A stretch of 64,000 nt of DNA from Armatimonadota bacterium. Lineage in GTDB: Bacteria > Armatimonadota > Fimbriimonadia > Fimbriimonadales > GBS-DC. Location of the stretch: NCBI GenBank assembly GCA_013359125.1, contig JABWCR010000002.1:114616-178615 (forward strand), in the 5' to 3' direction. Positions 9,931 through 18,510 of the stretch are shown here, one piece after another. Made by a program: the position numbers and the translations under genes. Below the pieces are notes generated by a model. That model worked only from the letters and a program-made list of their open reading frames with translations, was not told the origin of the DNA and made no database searches. Within the stretch, counting starts at the first letter, position 1; each line of letters starts with the position of its first letter.

Positions 9931-11718
9931 ATGAGTCTAACACTGCGCGGCGGCGAGTTCATTATCAAAGATTGCGACCCATCACAAACCTTTACGCCAG
10001 AAGACCTAACCAGCGAAGATCACTTGATCGCACAGGCGGCTGAAGACTTTATTCGAGGCGAAGTGATGACCCAGTACGACGCGATCGAGAGCCAGGCCGA
10101 CGGGGTCATGATCGGACTGCTCAAGAAAGCGGGCCAGTTAGGCTTGATGGCAGGCGGACTGCCCGAGGCTTTTGGCGGCGCGGGTTTAAGCAAAGCGACC
10201 ACCACGCTCGTCAGCGAGCGCATCAGCATCCAGCCGAGTTTCGCCGTCTCGCTGGGCGCCCACATAGGCATCGGCACCCTGCCCATCCTCTTCTTCGGCA
10301 CGCCCGAACAGAAGAGAAAGTACATTCCAAAACTGGGAAGCGGCGAGCAGATCGCGGCCTTCAGCTTGAGCGAGGCCGAGTGCGGTTCCGACCCCCTCAG
10401 CGCCAAGACAAAGGCGACCCTCTCGCCCGATGGAACCAAGTATCTGCTGAACGGCGCCAAAATGTGGACCACTAACGGCGGATTTGCAGATGTCTTCATC
10501 GTCTTTGCCAAGATCGATGGAGAGCAGTTCACCGCATTCATTGTTGAGCGCAACTTTCCGGGAGTCTCGGTTGGGCGAGAAGAGCACAAATTAGGCATCA
10601 AGGGCAGCTCGACTCGGCGCGTCATCCTTGAGAACGCCGAGGTGCCTATCGAAAATGTCTTGGGCGAGATCGGCAAAGGGCATCGCATCGCGTTCGGAGT
10701 GCTCAACATCGGTCGCTTCAAACTGGCAGCCAGCGCGCTCGGCGTCTCAAAAGAGGCGCTTCGCATCGCTGTTCGATATGCCAAGGAGCGCAAACAGTTT
10801 GGGCGAGAAATCGCCTCGTTTGGCATGATCCAGCAGAAAATCGCCGATATGGCCACCAAGGTCTACGTGCTAGAGAGCGCGATCTACCGCACGGCGGGTC
10901 TGCTCGATAGCGTCTTCCATGACATCGATGCCTCCGCGCCGGATGCCAACGATAACTATCGCCGTGCGGACGAAGAGTATCCCGTCGAATGCGCAATCAT
11001 GAAGGTGTTCGGCTCCGAGGTCCTTGATTTTGTGGTCGATGAAAACCTCCAGATTCATGGCGGCTTTGGGTTTACCGAGGAGTTTCCTGCGGCGCGAATG
11101 TACCGAGATGCGCGGATCAACCGCATTTTTGAAGGAACGAACGAGATCAACCGCTTGCTCTCTCTGGGGATGCTGATGAAGCGCGCGCTGAAAGGCCACC
11201 TGCCGGGATTAATGGAGGCGGCGCAAGCCATTCGCTCGGAGTTGAATACGCCGCAGATGCCAGCCCCAGACCCGACGGAACCGATCGAAATCGTCGCCAA
11301 GCAGGTCGGCGGAATGAAGAAGGCCGCATTGATGACAGCGGGCATGGCGGTCGAGACCTTGGGCGCGACGATCGAGAACGAACAAGAGATCGTCGCCGCT
11401 CTCGCGGACTGCCTGATCGAGATTTATGCGCTCGAATCGGCGCTGCTGCGGACAAGAAAACTGAGCCAAAAAGGCTTGAACGTCGATCTTCCCGCCGCCA
11501 TGACCATGCTCTACGGCTATAGCGCTCTCGATAACGTCGAGCGGTCGGCGCGATGGGCGATCAACGCCTTTGCCGAAGGCGATACGCGCCAGACGCTCTT
11601 GATCGCCCTCCGCCGCTACTGCAAGCGAATCGAGTGCAACCCGATCGGGCTTCAGCGCCAAGCAGCGGCCTACGTGATCGAGCGGGAAAGGGAGTGGTCT
11701 GCCTCGAGCGCCAAGTGA
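9931..11718 (+). CDS. fadE: Acyl-CoA dehydrogenase
   Basis: FAD-dependent alpha,beta-dehydrogenation of acyl-CoA, first oxidative step of the pathway. 595 residues, the long form with a C-terminal helical extension as in Bacillus FadE or VLCAD-like enzymes. FAD/substrate signature AAFSLSEAECGSDP near 146-159; the catalytic Glu401 is in RIFEGTNEINRL. RBS CGGAGGA precedes ATG. It follows the Fe-S oxidoreductase by 18 bases and is followed after 4 bases by the acyl-CoA ligase. Confidence 0.95.
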   Translation: MSLTLRGGEFIIKDCDPSQTFTPEDLTSEDHLIAQAAEDFIRGEVMTQYDAIESQADGVMIGLLKKAGQLGLMAGGLPEAFGGAGLSKATTTLVSERISIQPSFAVSLGAHIGIGTLPILFFGTPEQKRKYIPKLGSGEQIAAFSLSEAECGSDPLSAKTKATLSPDGTKYLLNGAKMWTTNGGFADVFIVFAKIDGEQFTAFIVERNFPGVSVGREEHKLGIKGSSTRRVILENAEVPIENVLGEIGKGHRIAFGVLNIGRFKLAASALGVSKEALRIAVRYAKERKQFGREIASFGMIQQKIADMATKVYVLESAIYRTAGLLDSVFHDIDASAPDANDNYRRADEEYPVECAIMKVFGSEVLDFVVDENLQIHGGFGFTEEFPAARMYRDARINRIFEGTNEINRLLSLGMLMKRALKGHLPGLMEAAQAIRSELNTPQMPAPDPTEPIEIVAKQVGGMKKAALMTAGMAVETLGATIENEQEIVAALADCLIEIYALESALLRTRKLSQKGLNVDLPAAMTMLYGYSALDNVERSARWAINAFAEGDTRQTLLIALRRYCKRIECNPIGLQRQAAAYVIEREREWSASSAK

Positions 11719-11722
11719 AGAT

Positions 11723-13291
11723 GTGGCCGATACCCTGGTCGAACTGATCCGGTCAAACGCACAATCGCTCGGCGACTTGACGGCCTATCGCTTCTGGCGG
11801 GACGGTGCCGTAACCGATGTTACATGGTCGCAGTTTGACCGCGATTGCGATGCGTTCGCACAGTTGCTGATCGATCGAGGCGCGATGCCGGGAGATCGGA
11901 TCGTGCTGCTTTCTGAGAACCGATACGAATGGTTGGTGGCCGACCAAGCCATCCTGCGCGCGGGCGCGTTCACGGTTGCGCTTCACTATCCGCTGACGAA
12001 GGAGCAGGCCGCCGCTCAAGCAAAAGACTGTGGAGCGCGACTGGCCATCGTTTCTGGAGAGCATCAATCGGCCAAACTCCCAGACCTTGATTGCATCCTG
12101 ATCGACTCAAGAGGCAAGCCGCCTTCAGATGAGGTCATCAGGCGATCCAAAGCGATCGCCCCTAACGACGTTGCCACAATCATCTATACGTCGGGCACGA
12201 CGGGCGAGAGCAAGGGCGCCATGCTGACTCATCAGAACCTGCTTTCGAACGCCCGAGCGCTCAGAGAGTTGGTTCAAGCCGAATCGCACGAGAACGTCGT
12301 GCTCAACTTTCTCCCGCTAAGCCACATCTATGCGCGCACCAGCGACTATATCTCGGCGGCAGTGCAGGGCGTCGTAATGGCGTTGGCCGCTAGCATCGAG
12401 ACCGTCGGTCAAGACCTACAAACGTTCCGACCGCACGCGATTAACGCCGTGCCCAGATTTTACGAGAAAGTGAGAGAACGCATCATCGAGAGGCGAATTG
12501 TCCGTCTGCTCGGGCCCCTGGGTCGTCGTCTCGCGGTCAAAAAGGCGTTTGGCGGGCGGCTGCGCTATGCGTTCTCCGGTGGGGCGGCGCTGGATCCAAC
12601 TGTGCAAGAGTTCTTTAGTCAAGCCGGACTAACCATCTATCAAGGATACGGATTGACAGAAACCTCGCCCGTAGTCTCAACCTGCTGGGAGGAGGCTTTC
12701 AAACCGAACACCGCTGGTCGAGCCGCCCCCGGCGTCGAGATCAAGATCGCAGAAGACGGCGAAATACTGGTACGCGGGCCTAACGTGTTCGTAGGATACT
12801 GGAACAACGAGGCCGCGACCAGAGAGGCGTTTGATGAGGACGGCTGGTTCCGCACGGGCGATGTCGGCGAGCTCGACAACGACGGCTTTCTCAAAATTAC
12901 CGATCGGAAGAAGGACATCTTTGTGCTTTCGGGCGGCAAGAACGTTGCGCCAATGCCGATCGAGAACGCGCTGATCAACGATCCCTTTATCCTGCAGGCC
13001 GTGGTGTTTGGCGACAAGCAAAAGTTTACTGGGGCGCTCATCGTTCCCGACCGAGAAGCGCTATCCGGCAAGTTCGATCTCTCGGACAACGAAGGGATCA
13101 AAACCTTTCTACAACAGCGCATCGATCTGGCATTGGCAACCTTTTCGCCCCATGAGCGAGTCAAACGATTCGCCATAGTCGAGGAGCCCTTTTCGATGGA
13201 GAACGGGTCGATGACGGTAACGCTCAAGCTTCGCCGCTCGCGCATTCTCCATCAGTATGCCGACCTCGTCGAGAAGGTTTACCGCGACTAA
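11723..13291 (+). CDS. Long-chain acyl-CoA synthetase (AMP-forming)
   Basis: Activates fatty acids to acyl-CoA and so supplies the operon's substrate. 522 residues, shorter than the ~560-600 of typical FadD/LcfA. ANL-superfamily motifs: YTSGTTGESKG (about 154-164), GYGLTETSP (about 310), TGDVGEL, and DRKKDIFVLSGGKN (A8 region). The start is GTG, 4 bases after the dehydrogenase stop, with an internal GAAG as weak ribosome site. Chain-length preference cannot be read from sequence. Confidence 0.92.
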   Translation: MADTLVELIRSNAQSLGDLTAYRFWRDGAVTDVTWSQFDRDCDAFAQLLIDRGAMPGDRIVLLSENRYEWLVADQAILRAGAFTVALHYPLTKEQAAAQAKDCGARLAIVSGEHQSAKLPDLDCILIDSRGKPPSDEVIRRSKAIAPNDVATIIYTSGTTGESKGAMLTHQNLLSNARALRELVQAESHENVVLNFLPLSHIYARTSDYISAAVQGVVMALAASIETVGQDLQTFRPHAINAVPRFYEKVRERIIERRIVRLLGPLGRRLAVKKAFGGRLRYAFSGGAALDPTVQEFFSQAGLTIYQGYGLTETSPVVSTCWEEAFKPNTAGRAAPGVEIKIAEDGEILVRGPNVFVGYWNNEAATREAFDEDGWFRTGDVGELDNDGFLKITDRKKDIFVLSGGKNVAPMPIENALINDPFILQAVVFGDKQKFTGALIVPDREALSGKFDLSDNEGIKTFLQQRIDLALATFSPHERVKRFAIVEEPFSMENGSMTVTLKLRRSRILHQYADLVEKVYRD

Positions 13292-13328
13292 AGCCGAAGA
13301 TAAAGCTAGAGCCAATTAGGAGGTTAGC

Positions 13329-14630
13329 ATGGGCGACCAATATCGCCGTCAGATCAACGATAGAACCCTTCGGCCAGAAAGCCTGATGATGAGCTACGGC
13401 TACCTGCCCGAGTGGTCGGAATGCGCGCTAAAGTGCCCCATTTTCCAAACTTCGACCTTTGTCTTTCGCACGGCGGAAGAAGGAAAGGCCTTCTTTGAAA
13501 TCGCCTATGGTTTGCGCGAGCAGGGACCCGGCGAAACGCTCGGTCTCATCTATAGTCGCTTAAACAACCCAGATTTAGAAATCCTGGAGGATCGCCTTAC
13601 GCTTTGGGACGGCGCCGAGGATTGTGCCGTATTCGAAAGCGGCATGGCGGCCATCTGTGGCGCGATGTTCTCCTTTTTGCGTCCGGGCGATGTGCTGTTG
13701 CACAGCGAGCCGCTCTATGGAGGCACCGACCACTTGATCAAGCACGTCCTTACCGAATATGGGATCGTGCCAGTGCCCTTTGCGGCCGGAACGAGCGAGA
13801 GCGGCATCCTGCGGATTCTGGATCAAAGCGATAGCGCGGACAAACTGAAGATGATCTATATCGAGACGCCTGCCAACCCGACAAACGTGCTGGTCGACAT
13901 CGAAATGTGCGCTCACATCGCCAGAGCGCGCTCGACTCCAGAACGCCCGGTCATTACCGCTGTCGACAACACCTTTTTGGGGCCCGTGTTCCAACACCCG
14001 ATAAAGCATGGCGCCGATTTAGTGCTCTACTCGGCTACCAAGTACATCGCGGGACACTCGGACGTTATTGCCGGAGCATGCCTTGGTCCAAAGAACTACA
14101 TTCAGACCATCAAGGCATGGCGAACTTTCATGGGCTCAATGTGCAGCCCGTGGACAGGCTGGCTTTTGATGCGGAGCCTAGAAACCCTGAAGTTGCGAAT
14201 GACCTGCCAGATGAAGAACGCCCGCGTGGTGGCCGACTTCTTGGCCGACCATCCTCAAGTCGAGCGCGTTCACTACTTAGGACATATGACCGAGCATTGC
14301 AGCCAGTACGCGACCTATCAGCGACAGTGCTTGAGCCCGGGCGCGATGATCTCGTTCGAAGTGGTCGGCGGAGAGAGGGAAGCGTTTCGTTTTCTCAACT
14401 CGCTCAAACTAATCAAACTGGCCGTTTCGTTAGGCGGTACCGAATCGCTGGCCGAGCACCCCTGCACAATGACACATGCCGACATGTCCAGCGAGGACAA
14501 GAAGCAGTTCGGAATAAAGGAGAACCTAATCCGCCTATCCGTTGGCGTAGAACACCCCGAAGACCTAATTGCCGACTTAGATCAAGCGCTGCGGTGCGGC
14601 GTAGAGGCGCGGCCCGCCGCCATGAAGTAG
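13329..14630 (+). CDS. Cystathionine gamma-synthase / methionine gamma-lyase family PLP enzyme
   Basis: 433-residue fold-type I PLP enzyme of the Cys/Met metabolism family. The PLP lysine is K238 in SATKYIAGHSD; other marks are ESGMAAICGAM, HSEPLYGGTDHLI, YIETPANPTNVLVD and VDNTFLGP. It is longer than the ~385-residue paralogue at 50177-51334 and has an N-terminal extension (SYGYLPEWSECALKCPIFQTSTF), so the two probably differ in reaction. Strong RBS AGGAGG 6 bases before ATG. Co-directional with the fad operon, 37 bases downstream. Its 3' end overlaps the opposing SpoIIM-like gene by 49 bases. Synthase versus lyase is undecided. Confidence 0.88.
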   Translation: MGDQYRRQINDRTLRPESLMMSYGYLPEWSECALKCPIFQTSTFVFRTAEEGKAFFEIAYGLREQGPGETLGLIYSRLNNPDLEILEDRLTLWDGAEDCAVFESGMAAICGAMFSFLRPGDVLLHSEPLYGGTDHLIKHVLTEYGIVPVPFAAGTSESGILRILDQSDSADKLKMIYIETPANPTNVLVDIEMCAHIARARSTPERPVITAVDNTFLGPVFQHPIKHGADLVLYSATKYIAGHSDVIAGACLGPKNYIQTIKAWRTFMGSMCSPWTGWLLMRSLETLKLRMTCQMKNARVVADFLADHPQVERVHYLGHMTEHCSQYATYQRQCLSPGAMISFEVVGGEREAFRFLNSLKLIKLAVSLGGTESLAEHPCTMTHADMSSEDKKQFGIKENLIRLSVGVEHPEDLIADLDQALRCGVEARPAAMK

Positions 14631-15550
14631 ACGGACAAGACGACCAATCCAGCCACGCCGAACAGCGCTTTGGCATAGTTGGGAAAGGCGTAAAACGAAA
14701 AGAAACCCTCGGTAAGAGCCGCCCACAGCAAGAGCGGCACGGAGCCGGCCAACAACCATATCGCCGTCTTGCCGCCATGCCGAACCGAATCGATTCGTGT
14801 GCGGTCGCCCGGCAACAACAGCGACAATCCCAAAGCGAGCCCGCCTGCGCCGCACAAGAAGATTGCGCCTAACTCCGGCACGCCATGAGGAAAGATGGAA
14901 ACCAGCAAGTAACCCAGCTTTCCGACTTTGGCCATCTCTGCCGCCAAAGCGCCCATGATCGCGCCGTTCTGAATGAGCAACAGCACGGTGGGGATGCCGA
15001 GCAGAATCCCATACCCAAAGCATCGCATCGCCACGCTCGTGTTGTTGACAAAGTAGAACGCGGTCGGCGCATAGCCGTCGTCCTTACCGACCGCCTTCTG
15101 CTCGCCTGACTTCCATTGTTCGACCACATCGGCAAACTGTTCCGGCATCAGCCGGTAGGTCCAATCGCCGTCGTGATAGCAGAGGGCAAAAGCGACGACC
15201 GCCCCTACGAAGAAGAACCCGATCGCCGCCGCAAACAACCGCCAAGTTGTTCGAAAGCTGAGCGCGAAGCGATCCCAGAAGTTTCTCAGGCCAATTCGAA
15301 GAGTGCCCGTCCGGGCGCGATAGATGACGCCGTGCGCACGCGTCATCAGGGCATTGAGGGAGGCGTCTAATTCGGGGCTCAGCTTCTTGGTGCGGATGTA
15401 GGCTAAATCCGCCGCAGCTTGACGATACAGCCTGCCAATGCGCTTGAGTTCAACCCTAGAAAGAGATCGCGCGCCCCCTGTACGAAGGCGCGCGACCGCT
15501 TGATCCAACTCGTTCCAAGCCTCTTTTCGCCGCTCGATATCAAACGGCAT
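14582..15550 (-). CDS. SpoIIM-like (stage II sporulation protein M family) membrane protein
   Basis: 322 residues. A basic, helical N-terminus (about 1-90) is followed by five or six transmembrane helices (WRLFAAAIGFFFVGAVVAFAL, MRCFGYGILLGIPTVLLLIQ, then SIFPHGVPELGAIFLCGAGGLALGL). The motif FPHGVPELxAI is characteristic of the SpoIIM/DUF95 family, which is common in non-sporulating bacteria, so no sporulation is implied. It follows the YHS-like gene by 15 bases on the same strand. It converges with, and overlaps by 49 bases, the PLP enzyme gene. Confidence 0.87.
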   Translation of the reverse strand: MPFDIERRKEAWNELDQAVARLRTGGARSLSRVELKRIGRLYRQAAADLAYIRTKKLSPELDASLNALMTRAHGVIYRARTGTLRIGLRNFWDRFALSFRTTWRLFAAAIGFFFVGAVVAFALCYHDGDWTYRLMPEQFADVVEQWKSGEQKAVGKDDGYAPTAFYFVNNTSVAMRCFGYGILLGIPTVLLLIQNGAIMGALAAEMAKVGKLGYLLVSIFPHGVPELGAIFLCGAGGLALGLSLLLPGDRTRIDSVRHGGKTAIWLLAGSVPLLLWAALTEGFFSFYAFPNYAKALFGVAGLVVLSVYFMAAGRASTPHRSA

Positions 15551-15565
15551 AGGCGTCGAACGAGA

Positions 15566-16132
15566 TTACTTCTTAACGGGCGCCTTTGCGGGAGCCTTGG
15601 CGACCGTCGTAAACTTAGCAGGGTTCTTCTTAAAAGTGTCGCGGCAGGCTGCGGTGCAGAAATGCAGGGTCTGCTTGTTGTGCGCCAGAGTAACGGACTT
15701 TTTGGCGTCCTTGACGGGGGTCTTGTGCACCGCGCACATGACGGCGGCCGGCTTGGCAGGCGCCTTGGCTTCCATGGTCTTGGGCTCGGCGCAACACGCG
15801 TCCTTGGCCTGGCCGCCCTCGGCGCAACACTCGGCCTTCATGGCTTCGGTCTTGCCCTCGGCGCAGCAATCGTCGGTCTTTGCGGCGGTTTTCGCCTCGG
15901 TCTTGACGCTGGCTGTCTGGACTTTAAGGTATTTGGCAGGGTCGGCTTTGAATTTGGTAACGCAACCGCTGCAACAAAAGGCCAGTTCCTTGCCGTTGTG
16001 CGTATACTTGACCGCCTTCGCCGCATCCACCGCTCCGCCGCTGACAGGGCAAGTCGCGTTCTTCTGGGCCTGAAAGCCTGCAAACACCATCGTAAGCGCG
16101 GCTGCTGCCGCGATAAGGCTGATTAATCGCAT
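15566..16132 (-). CDS. Secreted cysteine-rich protein with two YHS/TRASH-like metal-binding domains
   Basis: 188 residues with signal peptide (residues 1-20). Domain 1 (27-70) has CPVSGGAVD and FCCSGCVTKFKADPAKY. Domain 2 (132-176) has MCAVHKTPVKD and FCTAACRDTFKKNPAKF. These are the two halves of YHS/TRASH metal-binding modules. The linker carries three CCAE repeats (cysteines 89-90, 102-103, 113-114) in Ala/Lys/Thr-rich sequence; the tail is Lys/Ala/Pro-rich. A role in periplasmic copper or heavy-metal binding is likely but the metal is unknown. SD AGGAGG before ATG; probably an operon with the SpoIIM-like gene. Confidence 0.85.
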   Translation of the reverse strand: MRLISLIAAAAALTMVFAGFQAQKNATCPVSGGAVDAAKAVKYTHNGKELAFCCSGCVTKFKADPAKYLKVQTASVKTEAKTAAKTDDCCAEGKTEAMKAECCAEGGQAKDACCAEPKTMEAKAPAKPAAVMCAVHKTPVKDAKKSVTLAHNKQTLHFCTAACRDTFKKNPAKFTTVAKAPAKAPVKK

Positions 16133-16162
16133 CGAGTGGATCCTCCTGAGTGATCTATGGAT

Positions 16163-16168
16163 ATTGTA
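16163..16168 (-). promoter_or_regulatory. -10-like box (TACAAT) for the YHS-like gene
   Basis: On the minus strand GGGTACAATATCC lies 30 bases before the ATG at 16132, giving a leader of about 24 bases that contains AGGAGG. Same GGTAnnnT form as elsewhere in the window. Confidence 0.45.
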
Positions 16169-16171
16169 CCC

Positions 16172-16984
16172 TCATTCTCGATTATCGGCCAATAGTTTCC
16201 TCAGGTAAGCGCCCGATCCGCGAATCATGCTCTCTGGGTCGGGAAAGTCGTCGAACGGCTCGATCGACAGCCACCCGGTATAGCCGATGCGCTTTAAGGT
16301 GCTCAAGATCGGCCCAAAGTCGGTCGGCCCAAAGCCGGGCGCCCGTCGGTTAGAATCGTTGAGATGGACGTGCCTAATGATGCTCTGCCGCTTGATGATC
16401 AAGTTCGGAAGGTCGTGCGTTTCCGAAAGCGCGCTCTTGACATCAAAAATAGAGCTGACGGAGTCGGAATTGAACGCCCGAACAACCTCCGCCGCTTCAT
16501 CCATCGTGTTGATAAAATGGGTCTCGTCGCGCGGCAAAGGCTCGATACAAATGATAATCCGATGTTCTTCGGCCTCGCGCACGGCCGACGTCAGAGTATC
16601 GATCATCAACTCGAGCCGATCATTCCGGTCGGACGATCGCTGCTTTGGCGAGCCGAACACCATCCGATCTGCTCCCAAGTCGGCTGCGAAAAGCACCAAC
16701 TCTCGCAAGTAATCCGCGGTTCGGGATCGAATCTCGGCATCCGCATGGGCAACGTGCAGCCCGGCAGGCGACACTAACAGCCAATGCAGCCCGACTATCT
16801 GAAGTCCCGCGCTCTCGGCAGCGCTCTTGATTTCAACTCGATCCGACATCCCTAAATCGCAGACCGAGTCGGCAAACACAAAAGGCGCGATCTCTACGCC
16901 TTCAAAACCGGCATCTGCGATCAAACGACAGGCGTCTGGCCAGGGCAAGCGGCGCAAAAGTTCGTTGCAAGCGGCGAGTCTCAT
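16172..16984 (-). CDS. Sugar phosphate isomerase/epimerase family TIM barrel
   Basis: 270 residues of the xylose-isomerase-like / AP-endonuclease-2 superfamily. The start MRLAACNELL is chosen over an upstream in-frame ATG because a -10-like box ends 7 bases before it. Metal-ligand regions visible are GFEGVEIAPF (about 30), GLHWLL, CIEPLPRDE (Glu, about 150), IFDVKSALSE, RHVHLNDSNRRAPG and WLSIEPF near the C-terminus. Substrate unknown; such proteins act on inositols, hexuloses or related sugars. Divergent from the beta-propeller gene with only 35 bases between them. Confidence 0.85.
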   Translation of the reverse strand: MRLAACNELLRRLPWPDACRLIADAGFEGVEIAPFVFADSVCDLGMSDRVEIKSAAESAGLQIVGLHWLLVSPAGLHVAHADAEIRSRTADYLRELVLFAADLGADRMVFGSPKQRSSDRNDRLELMIDTLTSAVREAEEHRIIICIEPLPRDETHFINTMDEAAEVVRAFNSDSVSSIFDVKSALSETHDLPNLIIKRQSIIRHVHLNDSNRRAPGFGPTDFGPILSTLKRIGYTGWLSIEPFDDFPDPESMIRGSGAYLRKLLADNRE

Positions 16985-16991
16985 TGGAATA

Positions 16992-16997
16992 ATGCTA
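16992..16997 (-). promoter_or_regulatory. -10-like box (TAGCAT), leaderless arrangement
   Basis: Minus-strand GGTAGCAT ends exactly 7 bases before the ATG at 16984, so transcription would start at the start codon. It sits back to back with the plus-strand box at 17006-17011. Confidence 0.4.
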
Positions 16998-17005
16998 CCC
17001 GCTGG

Positions 17006-17011
17006 TAAAAT
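17006..17011 (+). promoter_or_regulatory. Extended -10 box (TGGTAAAAT), near-leaderless
   Basis: TGG precedes TAAAAT, an extended -10 arrangement. The ATG at 17020 is 8 bases downstream, predicting a 0-2 base leader. No ribosome-binding sequence is present. Confidence 0.45.
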
Positions 17012-17019
17012 AACCGGCA

Positions 17020-18162
17020 ATGCGACGACAGCGAACGCTCATCGGCCTTCTCCTTGTCATCATCCTGGTTTCGGTACTGGCTTATGTGCGCAGCCAGCCT
17101 TGGGGACAGTTTCTGCTGTTTCTACCACCTGACAGCCAAGGCTGGATCGTGTGCGAGAGAGCCGGAGAGAACGATTCGGACATCGTGATCGTTAAGCCGG
17201 ACGGCGCGATCGTCGAATTAGCGACTGGCCCGAGCGACGACATCCAGCCCGATTGGTCGCCCGACGGAAACATGATCGCATTTTCCAGCAACAAACGCGA
17301 CGAAGTCTATCAGCTCTTTCGCATCCCGGCTTCGGGCGGTCAGGCGCTGCAGCTCACAGTGGGCGGCGGTGCAAAGTTCGAGCCCGTCTATTCTGCAAAC
17401 GGCGACCACATTCTTCACATAGCCCAAGGTCTGGTAACCGAAGTCGAGCCAAAAACCCTCCACGCAGAACAAATCATCCCGCCGAGCGAGATGATGCACC
17501 AATGGAGACAGGACGGCGAAGCGGCGCTGAGCTTTCGAATGCCGCGCCCGAGCAAGACCGACGATCGCCTATTCGCCGCAGTGCAGCGTGCGGATGGCGA
17601 GGAAGTCGCCATAGCCCACTTTATCCCTCCCGACCGATCTCGGATGCGGTCGCCCATGCTGGTAACTTCGGCCAAGAGGATTGACGTTGACTGGTCGCCC
17701 AAAGAGGCCAAGTTGGCGATGGCCGTTTGGGAAGGCGAGGTACAAGTATCCGAGGAGAGGAAGGACAAGGCCAGCTTCATCGGCATGGCCGACTTCACCC
17801 AAGACCCGCAACAGCCGAGCTTTCGCATCGTCATGGCATTGCCGCCCGAACACTTCGCGAGCGAAGTCGCCTTCTCGCCAAACGGCGAGGTGTTAGCGTT
17901 TGTGCTGAACAAGACGCACGAAGAGGGCTATGAACGACTTGGATTGGTCGTAGTCGCTGCTACAGGCGGCGCGCCAACGCCTCTAACGCAAGGCGAAGCA
18001 TGGCAGCCAAGCTGGACGCCAGACGGGCAAAAAATCGCCATCGCCTTCGGTCCAAGGGGAAAAAGGCAGATCCATCTCGTGCACCGCGAATCGGGACAAT
18101 CGGAGCCGATCACCAAGGATGAGCGAGACTACTCGTCGCCCCGCGTCTCGCCCAAGAAATAG
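17020..18162 (+). CDS. Membrane-anchored TolB-like beta-propeller (PD40 repeats)
   Basis: 380 residues: an N-terminal membrane anchor (residues 8-23, IGLLLVIILVSVLAYV), then repeated WD40-like PD40 blades: DIQPDWSPDGNMIAFSS, KFEPVYSANGDHILHI, IDVDWSPKEAKLAMAV, FASEVAFSPNGEVLAFV, AWQPSWTPDGQKIAIAF. Blades fold outside the cytoplasmic membrane. The blades bind proteins in TolB, but no Tol-Pal genes are adjacent. Ends 1 base before the stop of the convergent rplU. Confidence 0.85.
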   Translation: MRRQRTLIGLLLVIILVSVLAYVRSQPWGQFLLFLPPDSQGWIVCERAGENDSDIVIVKPDGAIVELATGPSDDIQPDWSPDGNMIAFSSNKRDEVYQLFRIPASGGQALQLTVGGGAKFEPVYSANGDHILHIAQGLVTEVEPKTLHAEQIIPPSEMMHQWRQDGEAALSFRMPRPSKTDDRLFAAVQRADGEEVAIAHFIPPDRSRMRSPMLVTSAKRIDVDWSPKEAKLAMAVWEGEVQVSEERKDKASFIGMADFTQDPQQPSFRIVMALPPEHFASEVAFSPNGEVLAFVLNKTHEEGYERLGLVVVAATGGAPTPLTQGEAWQPSWTPDGQKIAIAFGPRGKRQIHLVHRESGQSEPITKDERDYSSPRVSPKK

Positions 18163-18163
18163 C

Positions 18164-18478
18164 CTATTTCGAGACGATCTCTAACACTTTCAGCCAAGTT
18201 CTCGACTGACGATGGCCAAATCGCTTCCGTTGGTTCTTCTTGGCCTTATACTTAAAGCCAACGATCTTCTTCGCACGGTCCTGCTTGACGACCTCGGCGA
18301 TCACTTTGGCTCCAGAAACGAACGGAGCGCCCACCTTGACCTCGTTCTCGCCGCGCACCAGCACGACCTCCTCTAACTCTACCTTGGCGCTCGGTTCGGC
18401 ATCGATCTTCTCAACGACCAGCGATCCGCCCACCTCAGCCTTGTATTGCTTTCCGCCCGTTTTCACTATCGCGTACAT
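18164..18478 (-). CDS. rplU: 50S ribosomal protein L21
   Basis: 104 residues, normal L21 length from MYAIVKTGGKQYKAEVG; a 6-codon upstream extension of the frame is rejected. The C-terminal KYKAKKNQRKRFGHRQ matches the L21 RNA-binding tail. Unusually, rpmA (L27) does not follow: the next gene converges. A -10 box at the kpsF stop suggests its own promoter. Confidence 0.95.
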   Translation of the reverse strand: MYAIVKTGGKQYKAEVGGSLVVEKIDAEPSAKVELEEVVLVRGENEVKVGAPFVSGAKVIAEVVKQDRAKKIVGFKYKAKKNQRKRFGHRQSRTWLKVLEIVSK

Positions 18479-18510
18479 GTGTTTGCTCCGTTCCAAAGAT
18501 TATCGCGAAC

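Noticed and set aside
14582..15550. Evidence of endospore formation from the SpoIIM-like protein
   Set aside because: The DUF95/SpoIIM family is widespread in non-sporulating bacteria, and no other sporulation genes are in the window.
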